Source: Echinostoma caproni (Eukaryota; Platyhelminthes; Trematoda; Plagiorchiida; Echinostomatidae). From it: a stretch of DNA of 64,000 bases. Location: contig UZAN01040017.1 of assembly GCA_900618425.1 (NCBI GenBank), positions 27,469 through 91,468 on the forward strand, read 5' to 3'. The notes beneath the pieces were generated by a model. That model searched no databases and was not told the origin of the DNA. It saw only the letters and a list, made by a program, of their open reading frames with translations. This document shows, in pieces, positions 12,904 to 26,724 of the stretch; the first letter of the stretch is position 1, and the number at the start of each line of letters is the position of its first letter. The translations under genes were made by a program, and so were the position numbers.

Positions 12904-13199
12904 ATTATATTTGGTCCAGCTTTCACGGGACCCACAATCCGGATGCGTATCCCAACTATCCCAGTCAAAACACAGTTGCAAACACTGCAAGCTTTTGTTG
13001 CTAATGACAACCCAACAGTGGATTATGAAAGCAAAAGCAAGTGCGATAAATCCGAGTCTGGTCATTTATACTGAATTGAGGTTAAGAGGGCGCCAGTTAC
13101 TCAAACTAAGCTGCCGTTCTCTGTTCGTTACGCTGACAACTAGTTATAAAGGACCCTCGGGGAAAAGCCGACACGTTCTCGTGGTGGCAGGGAAGGTTA

Positions 13200-14370
13200 G
13201 AGTCAAGTCAAGTAAAGCTTTATGCGCCCGATAGGATGAATTTTCAGCATTTTTGACAAGTTACAGTGAGCAAAACGTTAAGCATTGGAGAAAAAGAAGA
13301 AATATACATTTACTAAATGTAAAACAAACGGATTAGATAAAAGTCCAATGTGATAGATGATTGTTCAGGTCAGTAATAATATTTGCTCGGTTGACCAAGA
13401 TATGTGTGGTGGTGGTGCGTGGACAAAGAATCCGAAATTGGGAACGGGTACTCGGATGAGACACCGATTTATTGACATGGGAGTGCATGCAGTGTTCTTC
13501 ATTGGGCAGGATATGGCTGATAAATCGATCGCATGAATCAAAATGCTTGCTCACAATAAAGTCAACCAAAACGGTCTTTGAAACGCGGCTGCAACGAGAA
13601 AGAAGTTTAAGAGATTTGGAAAAGTGAATAAAGTCTTTCTCCTTCAGACCAGGAAAATATACGGGGGAACAGTACAACCAATGGGGAAGAATGGATGCAG
13701 TCACCAATTTATGAATTACGTTTAAGGGAACGCTGAGCTTATTAGGCCTGAAACGTAGAAGGATAGTCTACGAACCCCAATATAAACGTTTTCAACATGT
13801 TTGGACCAAGAAAGATTGTATGACAAAGTGACTCCAAGATATTTCACAGAGTTAGCTTTAGGGATAATATTACCGTTAACAGAAAGTACAGGCTGATTGC
13901 TCAAAAGAGTTTGCTAAGGTATGCCTGTTTTAAGGCTAAAAGAATCATCCATACATTTATCTACATTTAGCAATAATAATCGAGAAGTCGACAGAAGTTG
14001 ACAGAAACAATCAGGAACAGTCGAGGGACAACCGACCACCATGTCATCAGCATACCTGGAGGCGATAAAGTATGGAGGGATGGGGAGGTCCTTAATATAC
14101 AATGAAAAAAGAAATGGAGATAAAATTGCACCCTGAAAAACTCCAGAGTTAACTTCTAGCAGGGAGGAAGATTTACCCTTACAAAAAGTGTATTGCGACC
14201 GATGAGTCAAGTAATTAATTATTATATTTAGTAAATTAGGTGCCAGACCGCAATTCGAAAGACGTTGAATGAGAATGCCGCGGTCAAATGATCCGAAATC
14301 ATTAGCATTATCAAGAAAATTTAAACGTATGATGCCATCCCGAGCTGCGGATGAATCGATCAGTTGGGAT
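13200..14370 (-). pseudogene. CR1/jockey-like LINE RT fragment with 3' tail
   Basis: Minus-strand RT, almost continuous by conceptual reading. It starts near 14340 with motif A (FLDNANDFGSFD, normally an AFD-type core). Then come NYLTHRSQYTF, motif B (GVFQGAILSPFLFSLYI), motif C RYADDMVVG with the catalytic DD intact, the thumb block NSVKYLGVTLSYNLSWSKHV, and the C-terminal block LPHWLYCSPVYFPGL. Frames 13914-14210, 13722-13904 and 13333-13707 carry the pieces. The element ends at a TCAAGTCAAGT tract near 13205 (ACTTG repeats on the sense strand), shared with copies ending at 29896 and 42607. 5'-truncated: endonuclease absent. Confidence 0.88.
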
Positions 14371-16090
14371 ATTCATTAAAAACAATCTTTGGCAAACAAT
14401 CGTAGGCGAAAACCGTTGCAAACCAACAAGAATTTAATATCTAGGATAGAGACAACAGGAACACATGTTCTTGCGACCGTTTTTCTAGACCTTCAACTTC
14501 TCCGTGGGTGTGACAAGCCTTACGGTCGTCACTAGGGACGGAAGTTGTGTCTGACGTTGCTGCGCAGATTTACGGAAGTCTCAATGGTGGTATGATCAGA
14601 AGATATTGTATAAACAAAGTATTGGGTGCCGAGTTATGATGGGGTTGTTTACGCAAGGCAAACCAAAATGAACATGGTTTTATTGTTGAGGAAGTCCGCA
14701 ATATGAATTGAAATCAGAAAACTTCAGAAAGTCGTCTGGTTACTGTAAGAGTCATTTCAAAGAGCAAAGATGAAGATGATTACTCGGAAATTTCAAGAAT
14801 GCTGGATGAGAAAGTACAATAGATTAGCAGGAATAGCGAAACCATGTTGAGTCATGAACTCAGGTTTTCATTGTAGCAGCGAAGAACTCATGTGAGCGGT
14901 GCAATATCTAGATTATGATGCTCAACCCAAGGATTGCTTTATTGAGTATTTTGGAGAACTCGGAAAGAATAAAACTGTTCCAATGTAGTTGGTTTATTGT
15001 TTGTCTTGGGATCTCACCAAGACTCTCGAAGGAAAGTGAATGACAAATTACGTCCTGCATTACAATCAAAGACACTCCATGAATTTCTGGTTAGTCCACG
15101 TATGTGACATCTAAGTGTGCCACACATGCACCTATGGAGAGAGTCATTGGCCATCAACTTTCGTGTTTCAGCCAGGATCTTCAACATATAAAGCAAAAAT
15201 GGTAATCCTCAAAGTGTTTTGATTGGTTTCTTTCTTATGAAAGTTCAGACGTTCTTGATTGGTTCACAAGTGGAACAATGAAAGAGGATAACTGCTATTT
15301 GGACATCGACCCCAATGAACACTGTTCACAACTCCATGTTCATTCCCAAGTGAGGCTTCTCCCCTTGGTGTCACCACGAATGAAATCATGACTCTCTCCT
15401 GACTGCATTTTAGTAGATCAAACACTTTTTTCTCAAGATTAACCATATGCGTTAGTACTCTCAATGTTTATTGCATGTGTTACATCGCTGCTATTATGTC
15501 ACCAAGAGGTTCTTCTGAAATGGCAGAACTCCACTTCGTTCCAAAACTGTCTCTATAAGACGATTATTGTTGCAGGATTATGCAGTAGATCATCAAAGGG
15601 TTCACAGTTATAATCAGAAACCACATTTCCCTTCTGCATAATTGAAATCTGTCAGGATATATTTTCAGTTGTTGCCCATTGAAGTTACATATAAAATCCT
15701 TAACATTCTATCCACACATGGGAATAAATTGAGTAACAATTAATTGTTGTTTGTGTTCTAATTTAACCAAATCTGGCTTTTCTACTCTTCATTGTAGTCC
15801 TTTGGAGCGGACTACAAGTTGTGGAGCACAGTCCCATTTTGATTGGTTGAATGACAGTTACTTCGCGGGGATGTTGTTGACTTTGTATTGAATGACGAAT
15901 TTACTCTCTTTGAGCTCACAACAGTACATCATCAATTAGCACCATAATGTCTGACAATTAAGAGTAGTTAACCTCATGTCACCTTATACCTTTTACCCCT
16001 ATGCACGTTTCATCTTGTCGTCCATGAGATGATGTGTCAGCCTCTCTGTTATTGGAATTACACATATATANTAAAGGGGTCCTGTGGTGG
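14371..16090. other. No recognisable gene; upstream region of the CD59-like gene
   Basis: No domain recognised. One ambiguous base occurs at 16072. The last few hundred bases are the proximal upstream region of the CD59-like gene. Confidence 0.45.
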
Positions 16091-16094
16091 TCCG

Positions 16095-16103
16095 CATAAA
16101 TAG
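16095..16103 (+). promoter_or_regulatory. Possible TATA box of the CD59-like gene
   Basis: CATAAATAG lies about 61-69 bp upstream of the start codon at 16164, which would leave a 5' UTR of roughly 30-40 nt if transcription begins about 30 bp downstream. Position and sequence fit a TATA element, but trans-splicing or a different start cannot be excluded. Confidence 0.35.
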
Positions 16104-16163
16104 CAGGTGACACATCTCCAATCATTTCCCCCATCGTTTCATTTTTTTCAACAACACTCCAAT

Positions 16164-18082
16164 ATGATGCTGCGAGTGCTGAGCATCGGTCTCTTGGTCC
16201 TGTTCTGTGCTCGTAAAGGTAATTATTACCTGTGTGAATAAAGCAGTTCGGATAAATCTTTGCATATTCATCATAAGTGAAGTAGAGAGGCACTCTGTGA
16301 GGACACATTCTACAAAGCATAACAACCTGTTGTGCTTCCAAGCAAGATAGGCATTTTGGTACCTTTACTAATTAAGACAAAAGAATTCGGTGTCAGTGAT
16401 AAAAATGTAACTAAACCGAACTTAATTCAGAACCAAAAGGGAGAGCACCTATGAAAAATATTACCGCAGCTTTTACCGAACTTATTGAACCACGAGTTGG
16501 GAAAATCGCCTCGGATTCTGTGGCATCAAGTGACTTGAACAAACTTCTCCACGTGCTGGATACTGTCCTCCGGAATAAGTGGAATTGCCTTCTCTATCGT
16601 ACGCTCAACCATATTCGAAATATTTGTTAAGTTTTGAAATCTGTTGGGGTTTTTCTGATTTTTCTAATTTGTTTTCCTGTGCACTGAGCTTATTCTATAT
16701 TGATTATTACCTTTTTACAGGTGATGCTTTGGAATGTTTCACCTGTTTCAATTGCGAAATGCCATTTAACATCTCCACGGCATCCACGAGTACCGGTTGC
16801 AAGTATTGTACGGTGAGTTATCAAATCTTCCATTCAATTCAAACCCACACACCTCACATTTCGGTATCTGTGTGTATTTATTGATCTAACTAAGTAATTA
16901 AAATGTAAAATGCCAATAGGTTTGTCCATTCGTTTCGATAAACGTATAAGCGATTCTCATACTGCTTTTGCCATTTTATGTTGTAAAATCGATGAAACTG
17001 AGAAGCAAGATTTATTTGCGTCATCATGTGTTCCATTCAATGACTAATTGAATGGATGCATATAGTTCGCCGTTCGATGTACCAGCGCCTGAACACATTC
17101 AATTACAATAGACCGTTAACAGCACAGTTAAAGTGGATCCTGACCTTACAACGCATTTCGCTTGGATAAATGATGCATCCGTCTTTGATACCTTTCCCAT
17201 TTATCCGTTTACTTGTTCACCTAATCAGGTTGAAAAGTTGTGAGTAAATCTGGCGGGAGAACCTCAACCGGTCACATTATGATTAAATAATTATTCTTGA
17301 CAGCTCTGAGGAAACAATGCCTCGTTTTCCATAGCTACAGGCAGGCAGCCCAAAATGATTTGAATTTTAGCCACTATTTAATGCACGTTCATTATTATTT
17401 AGTTACTCATTCGTTTGTGCAATTGTGGCAATTGGATTAGGTGTGGTAGTTTTATTCGCAGCATAATAATAGTAATAGCAATTGATATTTGATTAGCATT
17501 AATTCAATTGACTTAACTCCTCGCAGTAGTCTCCCTGTGAGGCAGCCAGAGACAAGATAAAGTTAATTTACCGATTATTCATTTGATTAGTAAGAAAACA
17601 GGTTATTAAAATGTAATCAATAATAATGATATGTTGGTTTGAACGATTGATCTATCTCTTGAGGATATTGCTGTAAAGGATTAACCGAAAAAAATGTTCA
17701 ATTCACACACATACACACACAAAATCTTATCATTCACAAACAGTATACTCAACTAAACTGTTAACCATCAGGTTGAATCCGTGCACATTATCTGATGGGA
17801 GTTTGTACATTTTTCCATCTTTTGTTCTTGTTCTTGTGCTACCCAAACCTATCCACACAGATTTTACAAGCACTGGCATCGCATAAAGTGTTATCCGAAT
17901 CACGTTATTGCTCACAAGTATGCGTAAAGCAGAATGCGGTTGTGTCCGGGACTGGTTTTAGAACGGGTTGCTGTAAAGAGAATCTGTGCAACGACGAATA
18001 CGATGCATCGTCCAGATTTGTCCCGAGTACATTTGTGCAACTTTGTTTACTGACATTCGGGCTGTGGAAGATTGCAATTTGA
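16164..18082 (+). CDS. CD59-like Ly6/uPAR-domain protein, predicted GPI-anchored (3 exons)
   Basis: Exons 16164-16218, 16721-16812 and 17861-18082; introns of 502 and 1048 bp, both GT...AG. Exon 1 ends in phase 1 and exon 2 in phase 0, giving a 122-residue protein. Residues 1-18 are a signal peptide (MMLRVLSIGLLVLFCA core). The mature chain opens DALECFTCFNC, the LxCxxC start of a three-finger Ly6/uPAR domain. It has ten cysteines in total, ends its domain with TGCCKENLCN (the CC...LCN signature), and finishes in a hydrophobic tail (FVQLCLLTFGLWKIAI) after small residues, as expected for a GPI signal. One N-glycosylation sequon, NIS, is present. The preferred ATG is the first of two adjacent ones. 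Ly6/CD59-like proteins of flukes sit on the tegument surface. A complement-inhibitor role is suggested in the literature but unproven for this protein. The frame is intact. Confidence 0.9.
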
Positions 18083-20330
18083 ACTGTCCACCGGTTTCGC
18101 GCGCCACATATTCGCAGTTTTCAAAGGAAAATGCTAACTCGAAGGCACGTGCTTCCTTATTTGTAAATGTTTTATTTTTCAATCAAATACAATCCGGTTC
18201 CAGTGTGTAGCTTAAATTTTTCTTCGGGTCAACACGGTGCAGAATTGCCACCCCTATCACTACTAAGCTCTTGTTTGGTTCAAGCCATAGGTGGTAGAGA
18301 TTCATGGACTGGTCTGAGAAAAGGACTGCGGCGTTTGGGCATGGGGATCATTTCACATATAACATCAAATTACCATCATCACACGACGAGATACAGTGCA
18401 GAGAACTTCACTGACCGCTGCCAAGCTGACAGTGTACATATCGTAAGTCATAAAGTACAAAATGCTCAGGGATCGGGCCTATTTTCAGAGTGCATAATCT
18501 AACCGACGGGGAATATAACAACAAAATCACCGCTGCTGTCACTTTGCTATCATATACTCCAGTGTCTCCAACAAACCGGTTATACGGTCTTTCAAACCCT
18601 AACTTGAAATACGGGAGACATCCATTCTACCTAATTACTCTGTGCATTTATTCACCCCTCGTTTCCACCTCACTGCTTGGCCTTCACGTGGTTTCCTACA
18701 GCCTGGGGCAGCAACTGTGAATAGGTTGCGATACGATAGACGACAGGTGGGCATGCGCAATGCGTATCCTAACTAGCAAACCCTACTAATCCAACACAAA
18801 TGTTCAGTATGAATAACGTATCGAGCTGAAGCGTACTGAACCCAACACGAGATCGTCGTGCATATTTTGTGCGGATGGGGTTAAAAGTGAAATAGCCATG
18901 CAATAATTAAAAATCTGGTTGGTTCACTCACGAGTGTTGGACCGATTAGTGTTTCCCCATGTTTGACCGAACCACCATTTTGGACGAATCGATGAACTAA
19001 AGAGATTGGGACGAAAGAGACGGTTCTAGGCGGTGCGTACTCCGACGTAAGAAATCTAGTCGAGCCGTTTGGGATATCCCCTGAGGTGGTCATTCCTAGG
19101 TAGTGTTAGAGGAATAGTTATTGTTGATGAGGTTGCTGCGATATTTACTGAATAAACAGGGGGGTGATGTCCCAATGGATTTGGTGGTATTGAGATGAAC
19201 AGAATGCCAGTACTGCCTGCCTTTCAACATACAGATTGGTTGCGAATCGCTGTGGATGTGTTAGAGCTGTTTGACACAACTTAATTATCGGCTCCAAACA
19301 CCGGTGGCATATTCGTTGTGTACTCTCATGTAACAGATGGAGCTGACTGATAGGAACCAAACAGACGTTTCTGTAATCCAATTTTCTGTAGGACCATTGA
19401 TGACACTCTAACACAATATGTGGAACCTCCCCACCTAGCAAGAACATCTAAATCAGTTTTGTGTGGAGCACGCTGGAATGGCTAATTTCAAAATATGTAT
19501 AGAAAGCCACCTTTGTCACCCAACGATATCACTTTACATTGATTGAATCACCACCTTGTCAAACATACTTTGATATCAATTAGGTAGAATGCAGTTTCTC
19601 AAGGAAGTCAGAGTCTACGGATGGATGCTGTCTTTCCCCGAGATGAATTCCTGTGCAACGTCAACGTTTTGACTTCTACTGTTTCAGTAGGAAAATTGAC
19701 TGTGATCCTTTGAAGATATGAAGTACATGATAGAAAATGTGGAAGCTGTCATCCAGTTTTGTGTCCGACGGTAAAACCAAGTATCTGATCTGGCTCATTG
19801 CCTTTATTCTATAGTTCACGTTTATGGCAATATCTGTATGCTTGCATAAGAAGTTTGGATTCTGAATAAGGTTACCAGCGGGGGTCTTAATACTTGCGTT
19901 CAACCTCTAGCATACACTTGGCATAAGGATTTCTCAACATGTTATACGGATTCCAAGTGTTGGCTATCGGATACTTTTAGACCGATGGAGAGTTTATTTC
20001 TCACAAATCGTACCCCGGCCGGTCGCATAAAATGAATAATTTAGCGGGTGCCCGGGCAACCCGTGGATGATCGGCATGATTCGTCCAAAACATTAATCGC
20101 ACGCGTTGGTATCCACTGAGGATCTCCAACATTCCAATTACGGGAAGCACTTGTTTCAAAAATGCTAACATCTTCGGCCTTGTGTAATCCAATAATGTCT
20201 TGGTTGGTCACGCTTCACTCTATTTCAGGTGCGTTGACTTGAGATCAAAATGATAGGTGAGAAAAACCGCAACCTAATAGCAGTGATTGATTTCTTTACT
20301 GGAATTAGTTTAAGCAGAGAGACTGAAATG
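18083..20330. other. No recognisable gene downstream of the CD59-like gene
   Basis: The first part is the 3' flank of the CD59-like gene; I see no canonical AATAAA close to the stop. Further on, frames at 18167-18502 and 19145-19447 (-) are short and unrecognised. Confidence 0.4.
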
Positions 20331-20396
20331 GGCGGCGTTGGCCGAGTGATAATTAGTGGTAATTATCGACTCGAGGGAACTATTTTCGAACCCATC
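20331..20396 (+). repeat. tRNA-like sequence (Leu/Ser-type A box), pseudogene or SINE head
   Basis: GGCGTTGGCCGAGTGATAA resembles the 5' end and A box of a type II (Leu/Ser) tRNA, and TTTTCGAACCC about 45 bp later resembles a B box. The middle cannot be folded confidently into an anticodon arm and no matching acceptor stem is obvious, so a functional tRNA is unlikely. Confidence 0.4.
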
Positions 20397-22889
20397 ATCA
20401 TCATTTGACATCCGCTATTCTTAGTATATTGTGTAGCAGCCATGTGACTGTCAGCTTCACCCTTTCTGAATATTGTTCCACGATATTTTTAATTATAAGA
20501 AATAAAATGAAAAATCTGAGTACACCGCAAATCCACGTGGTTCTCTGTTTCTCCCTTCTGTTTGCGATCGTAGAGTTTGATTCATGTGGATGGAGTGGGG
20601 TGAAAATTACCAACAGGCTGGAGAAACCATCAAAATCACACGCACGATATTCATAAACAAAAACAAACCAGCTAATAAAATGCTCAAATTAGAACAAACA
20701 TTATCGATCCTTGAACCTGTTCAACGCTTGGTTTTAAGTACGAAGATTCCAATGCCTCGTGTGTATGCCTTTTTAGAAGTAAACCAAGGAACGATCGACA
20801 ACAGACGAGTTTGTGAGAATAAAGGTGAACATTTATCGACGACGGTCGTAGACATGAAGCTCTGTATGTGTGCGCGCGCACTTAAATCACAAATGCAGTG
20901 AGTGTTCGGAAAACGTTACAAGCAAAAGGCAAAATCGAATTCCGAAACTGTTGTTTGATTGTCTTGCCGACAGAAATAGAAAATCAGTGCTTCATTCTGA
21001 ACAGTTTAGTTACAAATGCTCAAAATATGACTCAGAACGATATGGGAAATGAAAATCTATGTACTACTCCAACAGAAAAGGCATTGCTTGTCATCAAAAT
21101 CCGTGTGATGTGATATCGCGATATTGGACTTCTGACAGACCCAGATCTGTTCCTTGATCGATGTACCGTTTGTGGGAAAGCGCCTCGAGAATAACCCTGT
21201 GAAATAAACCAATTATTGCAGATGTCAAGCGGATTAGCATGACAGAAATTGCGCTGGTTGGTAAACGCACAAACAATTTGAAATGAAGCCTATTTGCATG
21301 ATGCCGTCAGACATTTGCAAACTCAGTGGCATGCGGTTTTCTAGAATCTAGTTCAAACAGGTAGCATTTTTCCGGTTCTAAAAATGTACGATGGGCTGTT
21401 CCGATGCACTATTTCAAAGCAGTTTACAGCTTTGACCAAAAACAGAACTTAGATTCCAAAGCACACTAACAGGCCCGATGTGAGAGACCTTTAAATAAAT
21501 GGAAATTTTTGGAAAAGAACATCGACTGCTCTCAGAGACCGCATTATCCTTTATGGTTCAACTATAAGCAAATCATCATCCCGGTTATAGACATGGAGTG
21601 TGTTTCACATTGTACACTGGATCGCCGCGGACCAACCATGAGCCGTCAGACTACGATCACCGTTCTCGGTCTACGCTATCGCTATTAGCCCACGTAACCC
21701 CTAACCTTGGGCACCAAATAACCTTGTTCAGAAACAGCAGCTGTCACGGTCATAATTGTGTGTTGCGGTGGAGTACAAATTTGAGTGTGACCACTCTTCA
21801 ACTCACTGTGTGCTCATTGCTCATTCAGGCTCACCATCACGGACAGACAATCGATGTTTTCTCCATTCGAGCAGTTTTATCTTTGTTTGATCCCCTCTCC
21901 AACACGTGTTCTGTCATAAAATTATTTGTGGTGCGGGTTGTGATCTATGACAGGGGATTAGATTTCTTTTATGCCACTGCAAAATGTTGAAATGGCAATT
22001 AGCATATTATATTTAATCTCTGAATTCTCATCTCGCCTGTTGCGTTGTAACTATTAACTCGCATAAAAGTGCATAAAGTGGAAAACTTGTGGTTTTCCAT
22101 GCACCGCAGGACTGCACAGATCCAAGAACTCCACACGCCATAGTGGAACAATGATTTGCAAACGTGACTAAATTATAAGGTCTGTGAATTTGGTGAACCT
22201 CCAAAAGTCATTTGAGGTAATCAATCCATCTGCTTAGTCCCAACTGGGGCGCGTTATATCATGCACGGATGAACCGATGGCTATACAAATCAATTAACCC
22301 AAACTGTGGCCACAAAGGCGGACTGACTGTATCTCGGAATTGTCATGACGTATTCATTTGTGCTAGTTTATGTTCCCATCCTGTAGTGTGAGACTAGTTT
22401 TGGTTGCCAACCGGGAGTCTTATGTAATTGTAAAAGTGTGACAATAAATATTAAAAACGAGTTATATGCTCCTGCTTTCCTCTGCAATCTATGCCATAGA
22501 CGGCATGTAACCTTGTTTCATGATGTTGATGTTGCTGTTGACCTAATTTCAAGGATATACGGCCTATCAGTTTCTGAACAATGGAACAATTTTCTTTCTA
22601 TACCACGTTTTTGTTCATGCCAGTCATAAAATGTAGAGCGATGATGATTTATAACAACTCGACTGATGTACCATAATAAAGAAACAATGATTTATGTAGA
22701 TACCAACCGGAATTTATTGCGGGGGGTGGTATTTTAGATGGACACAAAGTAAGCAGGGCACTGTGAACAATTTGTTATCTATATTCACGACTGATTTGTC
22801 CGCTGTTCTCAGCATCGTTTCATAAATCAGTGATGATTCTCAGTTAATATCATGCAACATGACTTTAGGTGGGGAGGTCGCCGCAGTTT
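20397..22889. other. No recognisable gene
   Basis: About 2.5 kb without a recognised feature. The 131-codon frame at 21598-21990 has no known motif, and its residue composition is not persuasive as a gene. Confidence 0.4.
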
Positions 22890-23070
22890 AGCAGCATGTT
22901 TATTGAGGTATTTAGCATTCAATGACGCCAGATTTTTTTGGTTGTGCTTGTTCTTGTTTGCTTATGTTGCGTCATCTAGTTAATTAACCACTTGGTTGCA
23001 TGCTGCGTCCCTGCAAGCGTCAAACGTAAAGCTGTTTCATCACTGTTCATATCTCGGCACCCGTAAATGC
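22890..23070. repeat. Unclassified dispersed repeat, copy B
   Basis: Diverged partner of 8740-8935 on the same strand. It keeps AGCATGTTTATTGAGGTAT, GACGCCAGATTT, the T/G-rich TTGTTTGCTTATGTTGCGTCA and the terminal TGTTCATATCTCGG. No coding motif is visible. Confidence 0.55.
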
Positions 23071-26000
23071 ACTTAAGAATAACGCTGGGGGGCGTTCACA
23101 TTGTTGGTTATTTTTGCTAATAACTGATTTAGATTTGCTGCACACCGGAATCAGTGGTCGACCGCCTTTGGATTACATTATTATTATAGTCCTTAGATAA
23201 TTTTAACAGAAATGGTGAGACTGGTTTCTTCGTTCGACTACGTTGTTTATCGAGATTCTGTGATTACCAGAAGGGTGCTTTAGGAGGAACAATCTCTTTG
23301 GCACGAGTTTCTGCAAATCAATATTGTGTCACCTTATAACAAAAGTGACCTTTTCCATTGGCTAATGACGGTGATGACCCGGTCGTAAGGTTACCAAATT
23401 ATCACCTCGGAGGACAGGTGTGTTCGAATTCCACTACCACTGCCTGCATTTCCCCATTGTGTGTTTTTTATGGCAGCCGTTGGATTGACCGCTTTACCCT
23501 TCCTGAAAACTGTATCATTATGTATTCAATGAAAGGGTGAAAAAATCAGAAAAGAAACAAAGCTACGTGGGAACATAGCAAAACAACCCTTAATCCAAAC
23601 AACGACCCCACTCTGACTGAGATGACTACATAAACTGATATGAATGTGCATGATGTGAATGTTTTATCTTCATTGGTTGTTTGTTCACCTCAATTTGCCT
23701 TCTGACTACTGACTTAAAACTGTCTCCTTTGTCACATCTTTATCTTCTCATTAAGATCAATGCACTTCCAAGCAGAGGATACACCAAATGTTTTAACAGA
23801 GATACAACTTGTTCGGGGAAAAGTAAAAGCAGTACATGTTTCAAACTTAGCTTCTAAACAGATTCTGTCGCAATTTAACCAAAATTTCCTTTTGTGAAGG
23901 GCAAAAGGCATCAGAAAAGTATGGTACCCGTATCCGGATCCGTTGTAGCAATGTTCAATGCTGGGAATACAATTACCATCTGGCAAACTTGATCATTATA
24001 TTTGATGTTGAAAGCCTTAATATGGTGGGGGGTGGGTATCTGGAATTGCGGCTGGTCTCCCTTCCCTTGCACCTCTAAAAATGCTACCCACGACCAAGCG
24101 CCTCTGCTGAGGAAACCCTACTCACTGTATTCTCGTGGCGGAGGTGTTTTCCCACCAAAGTGAGAGGAAGAAAATCCGAGACCCGGGGCTATAACCGGGT
24201 TTGTGGACCACCGGTAGTTCACCTGGGGAAATTAACCAAAGATCCTGATTCCAAACTAGCCATGAGGAGGTGTACGAACCACACACACAACTTCCCGGTT
24301 GTGGCAGCGGTCACCAGCTGGAGTAGGTATCAAGGTGTATTGGGTACCTTGGACATTTAACGTCGTCCAAAGTGCGTATGATCTGATGAACTGGAAACCG
24401 GCCCTCAATGGATTGCTCCTTCACCAATAACCATGGTTTTGGATTCGAATTTCGATTTCAACTTAGGGCTGTTCAGAGTTCCAATCGCCTACCCTGATTC
24501 ATCTGTGTCATGATAACCAAAACGGCTCAGATGCCGCGGTAGGCACGATGAAATGGAACAGTCATATTCCAAATGACTTGGAGGGATAGCTTCAGAATAG
24601 AATCCATAAATCCACACTTTGGGGCAACCAGATCGTTCAGAATCTGGAAAATAGCTGAGAGATCCTAGTTAGGCATGATGGAACGAAGGTCTCGGTATTT
24701 GGTGCTTTCTTGTCCCAATTAAAAAGAAATTTTATGTCACTTACAAAATCGGTTGTCCTGAAGACTGCAAGAGTTCTCACGCCGAAAATGACTAAAACTC
24801 ATGATACTATTTCCTCTGTTTTATTAGCTCCTAATTTTGTAACTGTCTTTTCATTATCATACATTCAATTTTACTAACCTGTTATCTTTACCGAGACAAC
24901 TGTATTCAATCTACATTTCAAACCAACATGAAATGTTTTGCAGCTTTTACGAAGAGCATTAATAGTGGTAATCATGACATTCATAAATGGATCTTCACGA
25001 ATCGGACGGATCTATTATCAAACTGCAAGCTAATAACACTACCGAACACTGACAACTGCCTAAGGTAGTGCAAATTATGCGTGCATTTCTTTTCATATAC
25101 TCCTCCATCCTCCCTCACAAATGATTGCCTCAATCTAGGACAAAGTCTATTGGTCTCCGTATGCTATCAGTAAAAGACAATACTATGAGAAAATTTGACT
25201 TGTTTTTATCTGGGACGAACTCTGCTCATGTTTTACTAGTGCGTCTGAAATATTCCCTTTTAATTGGTCTAAATTGACGTTTGCTGATTGTGGCCTAAAG
25301 GTTTATATCGTTTACCCAATATACCACTTTCCCGCTCCATCCATCATGGATATTTAATCATGTTTTGGTACCGATGATGACGCAATTACATCAGGACTGC
25401 GCGTGTATCATGACTTGTTTTTATTTTGAGAATACCTGTCGTTTTTCGCCGATAAAGTGCTGATCTGGGTAGAAAGTCCTTTAGTGATTGTGTAGCATTC
25501 CAAATCATCAGACGTTTCATTATGTGAATGAAAATTGTAAAATTCATCAGATAATACAATCTAAACTACGTGGATGAGAATGAAGTGTGATAATTGATGA
25601 ATGATGATGATGGATGAAGTATGAGAGATAAATGTTTCATCATGTGTGAGGCTAGATCATGTAATGGACTGATTCATTTGCCAGCGGAATAAAATTACAG
25701 CTTTCATTTTTTCCCCTAAAGAGAAGTGATGTTTACAGTTTGACTACTCTGTTTATCTTCCTAGAATTCTAATACAAAGCATCTTTTGGTTATGTCGCCA
25801 CCCCCCCCCTTTGGGGGATGCGAAGATGTGAGTGGAACTATGACATGGTTGTCAGTAGTAGATGCAATTAGGTAGTCTGAAAAACCGATTAAGAGCTTTG
25901 CCACAAAATAAGCATGATCTATGAAGCGTACATTAGTTACTTTGTCTGCCTGGAATAGTTTTAAGTACATACGGTTTATTTGAAACCTAACTGAAAAGTA

Positions 26001-26724
26001 TATTGAAACGTATTTCGGCTTTTAATACGGTTATCGCCCACATTCTCAAAAATGGTGATGATCGTACTTTTGGAAGTAGAGCCGACTAGGTTGCGATACT
26101 TTTGTCGCAGAATTTATAATCTGCATGCGTCAAACAAACTAGATGTGGCCAACATTTGTCACGGGAATTGGGGTGCGTGACTGAGGGATGTCTCAAAACC
26201 GTCTCCCTCCGCGCTTGAGGTTGAGAATTCTAAGCTACATGGTGGTCATCCAGACATCTCTATGCAGCTCGAAAAGCATACGAGCCTGGTAGCTTTGATG
26301 AGGTCAACAAGACGGCTTGAGACTATACTGATACAACATGAAATAATGTTAGGACATTTTGAAATGAAAGCCTGACATTTTGAACGAATATTCGCACAAC
26401 TTGGAGTGCAAAGATATAGATATTCCACTATTCAATTGCAGTGATAGACTAATCACATAATTGAGTATATGGTGCTCACCGTAATCAACAGAGGTTTTGG
26501 TTGTAAGAGCGTCCCAAAAATAGTTGACGATTTAGACTAGATCGTACACCCCGATTGAAAGCCGAAATTGTCGGCAAAATCGCTTTTCAGTGAAGCCACA
26601 CAATCGAAGAAAAGTAACGTTTTTGTTGCTGCGTATACATAACATATTGCCTTCGTTTTCATTGTCTAAAGTCTCATTGTTCGCTCTGCAATCTTAATTT
26701 TATAATGAAAACTGTGTATGTTTA
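23071..26724. other. No recognisable gene
   Basis: About 3.6 kb, largely featureless. At 23360-23440 a GTGTTCGAATTCCAC word resembles a tRNA B box but has no clear partner A box. Near 25590-25615 there is a short ATGATG-rich tract, and near 25800 a run of nine C. Confidence 0.4.

Noticed and set aside
21598..21990. 131-codon open frame as a gene
   Set aside because: No motif, composition not protein-like, no supporting context.
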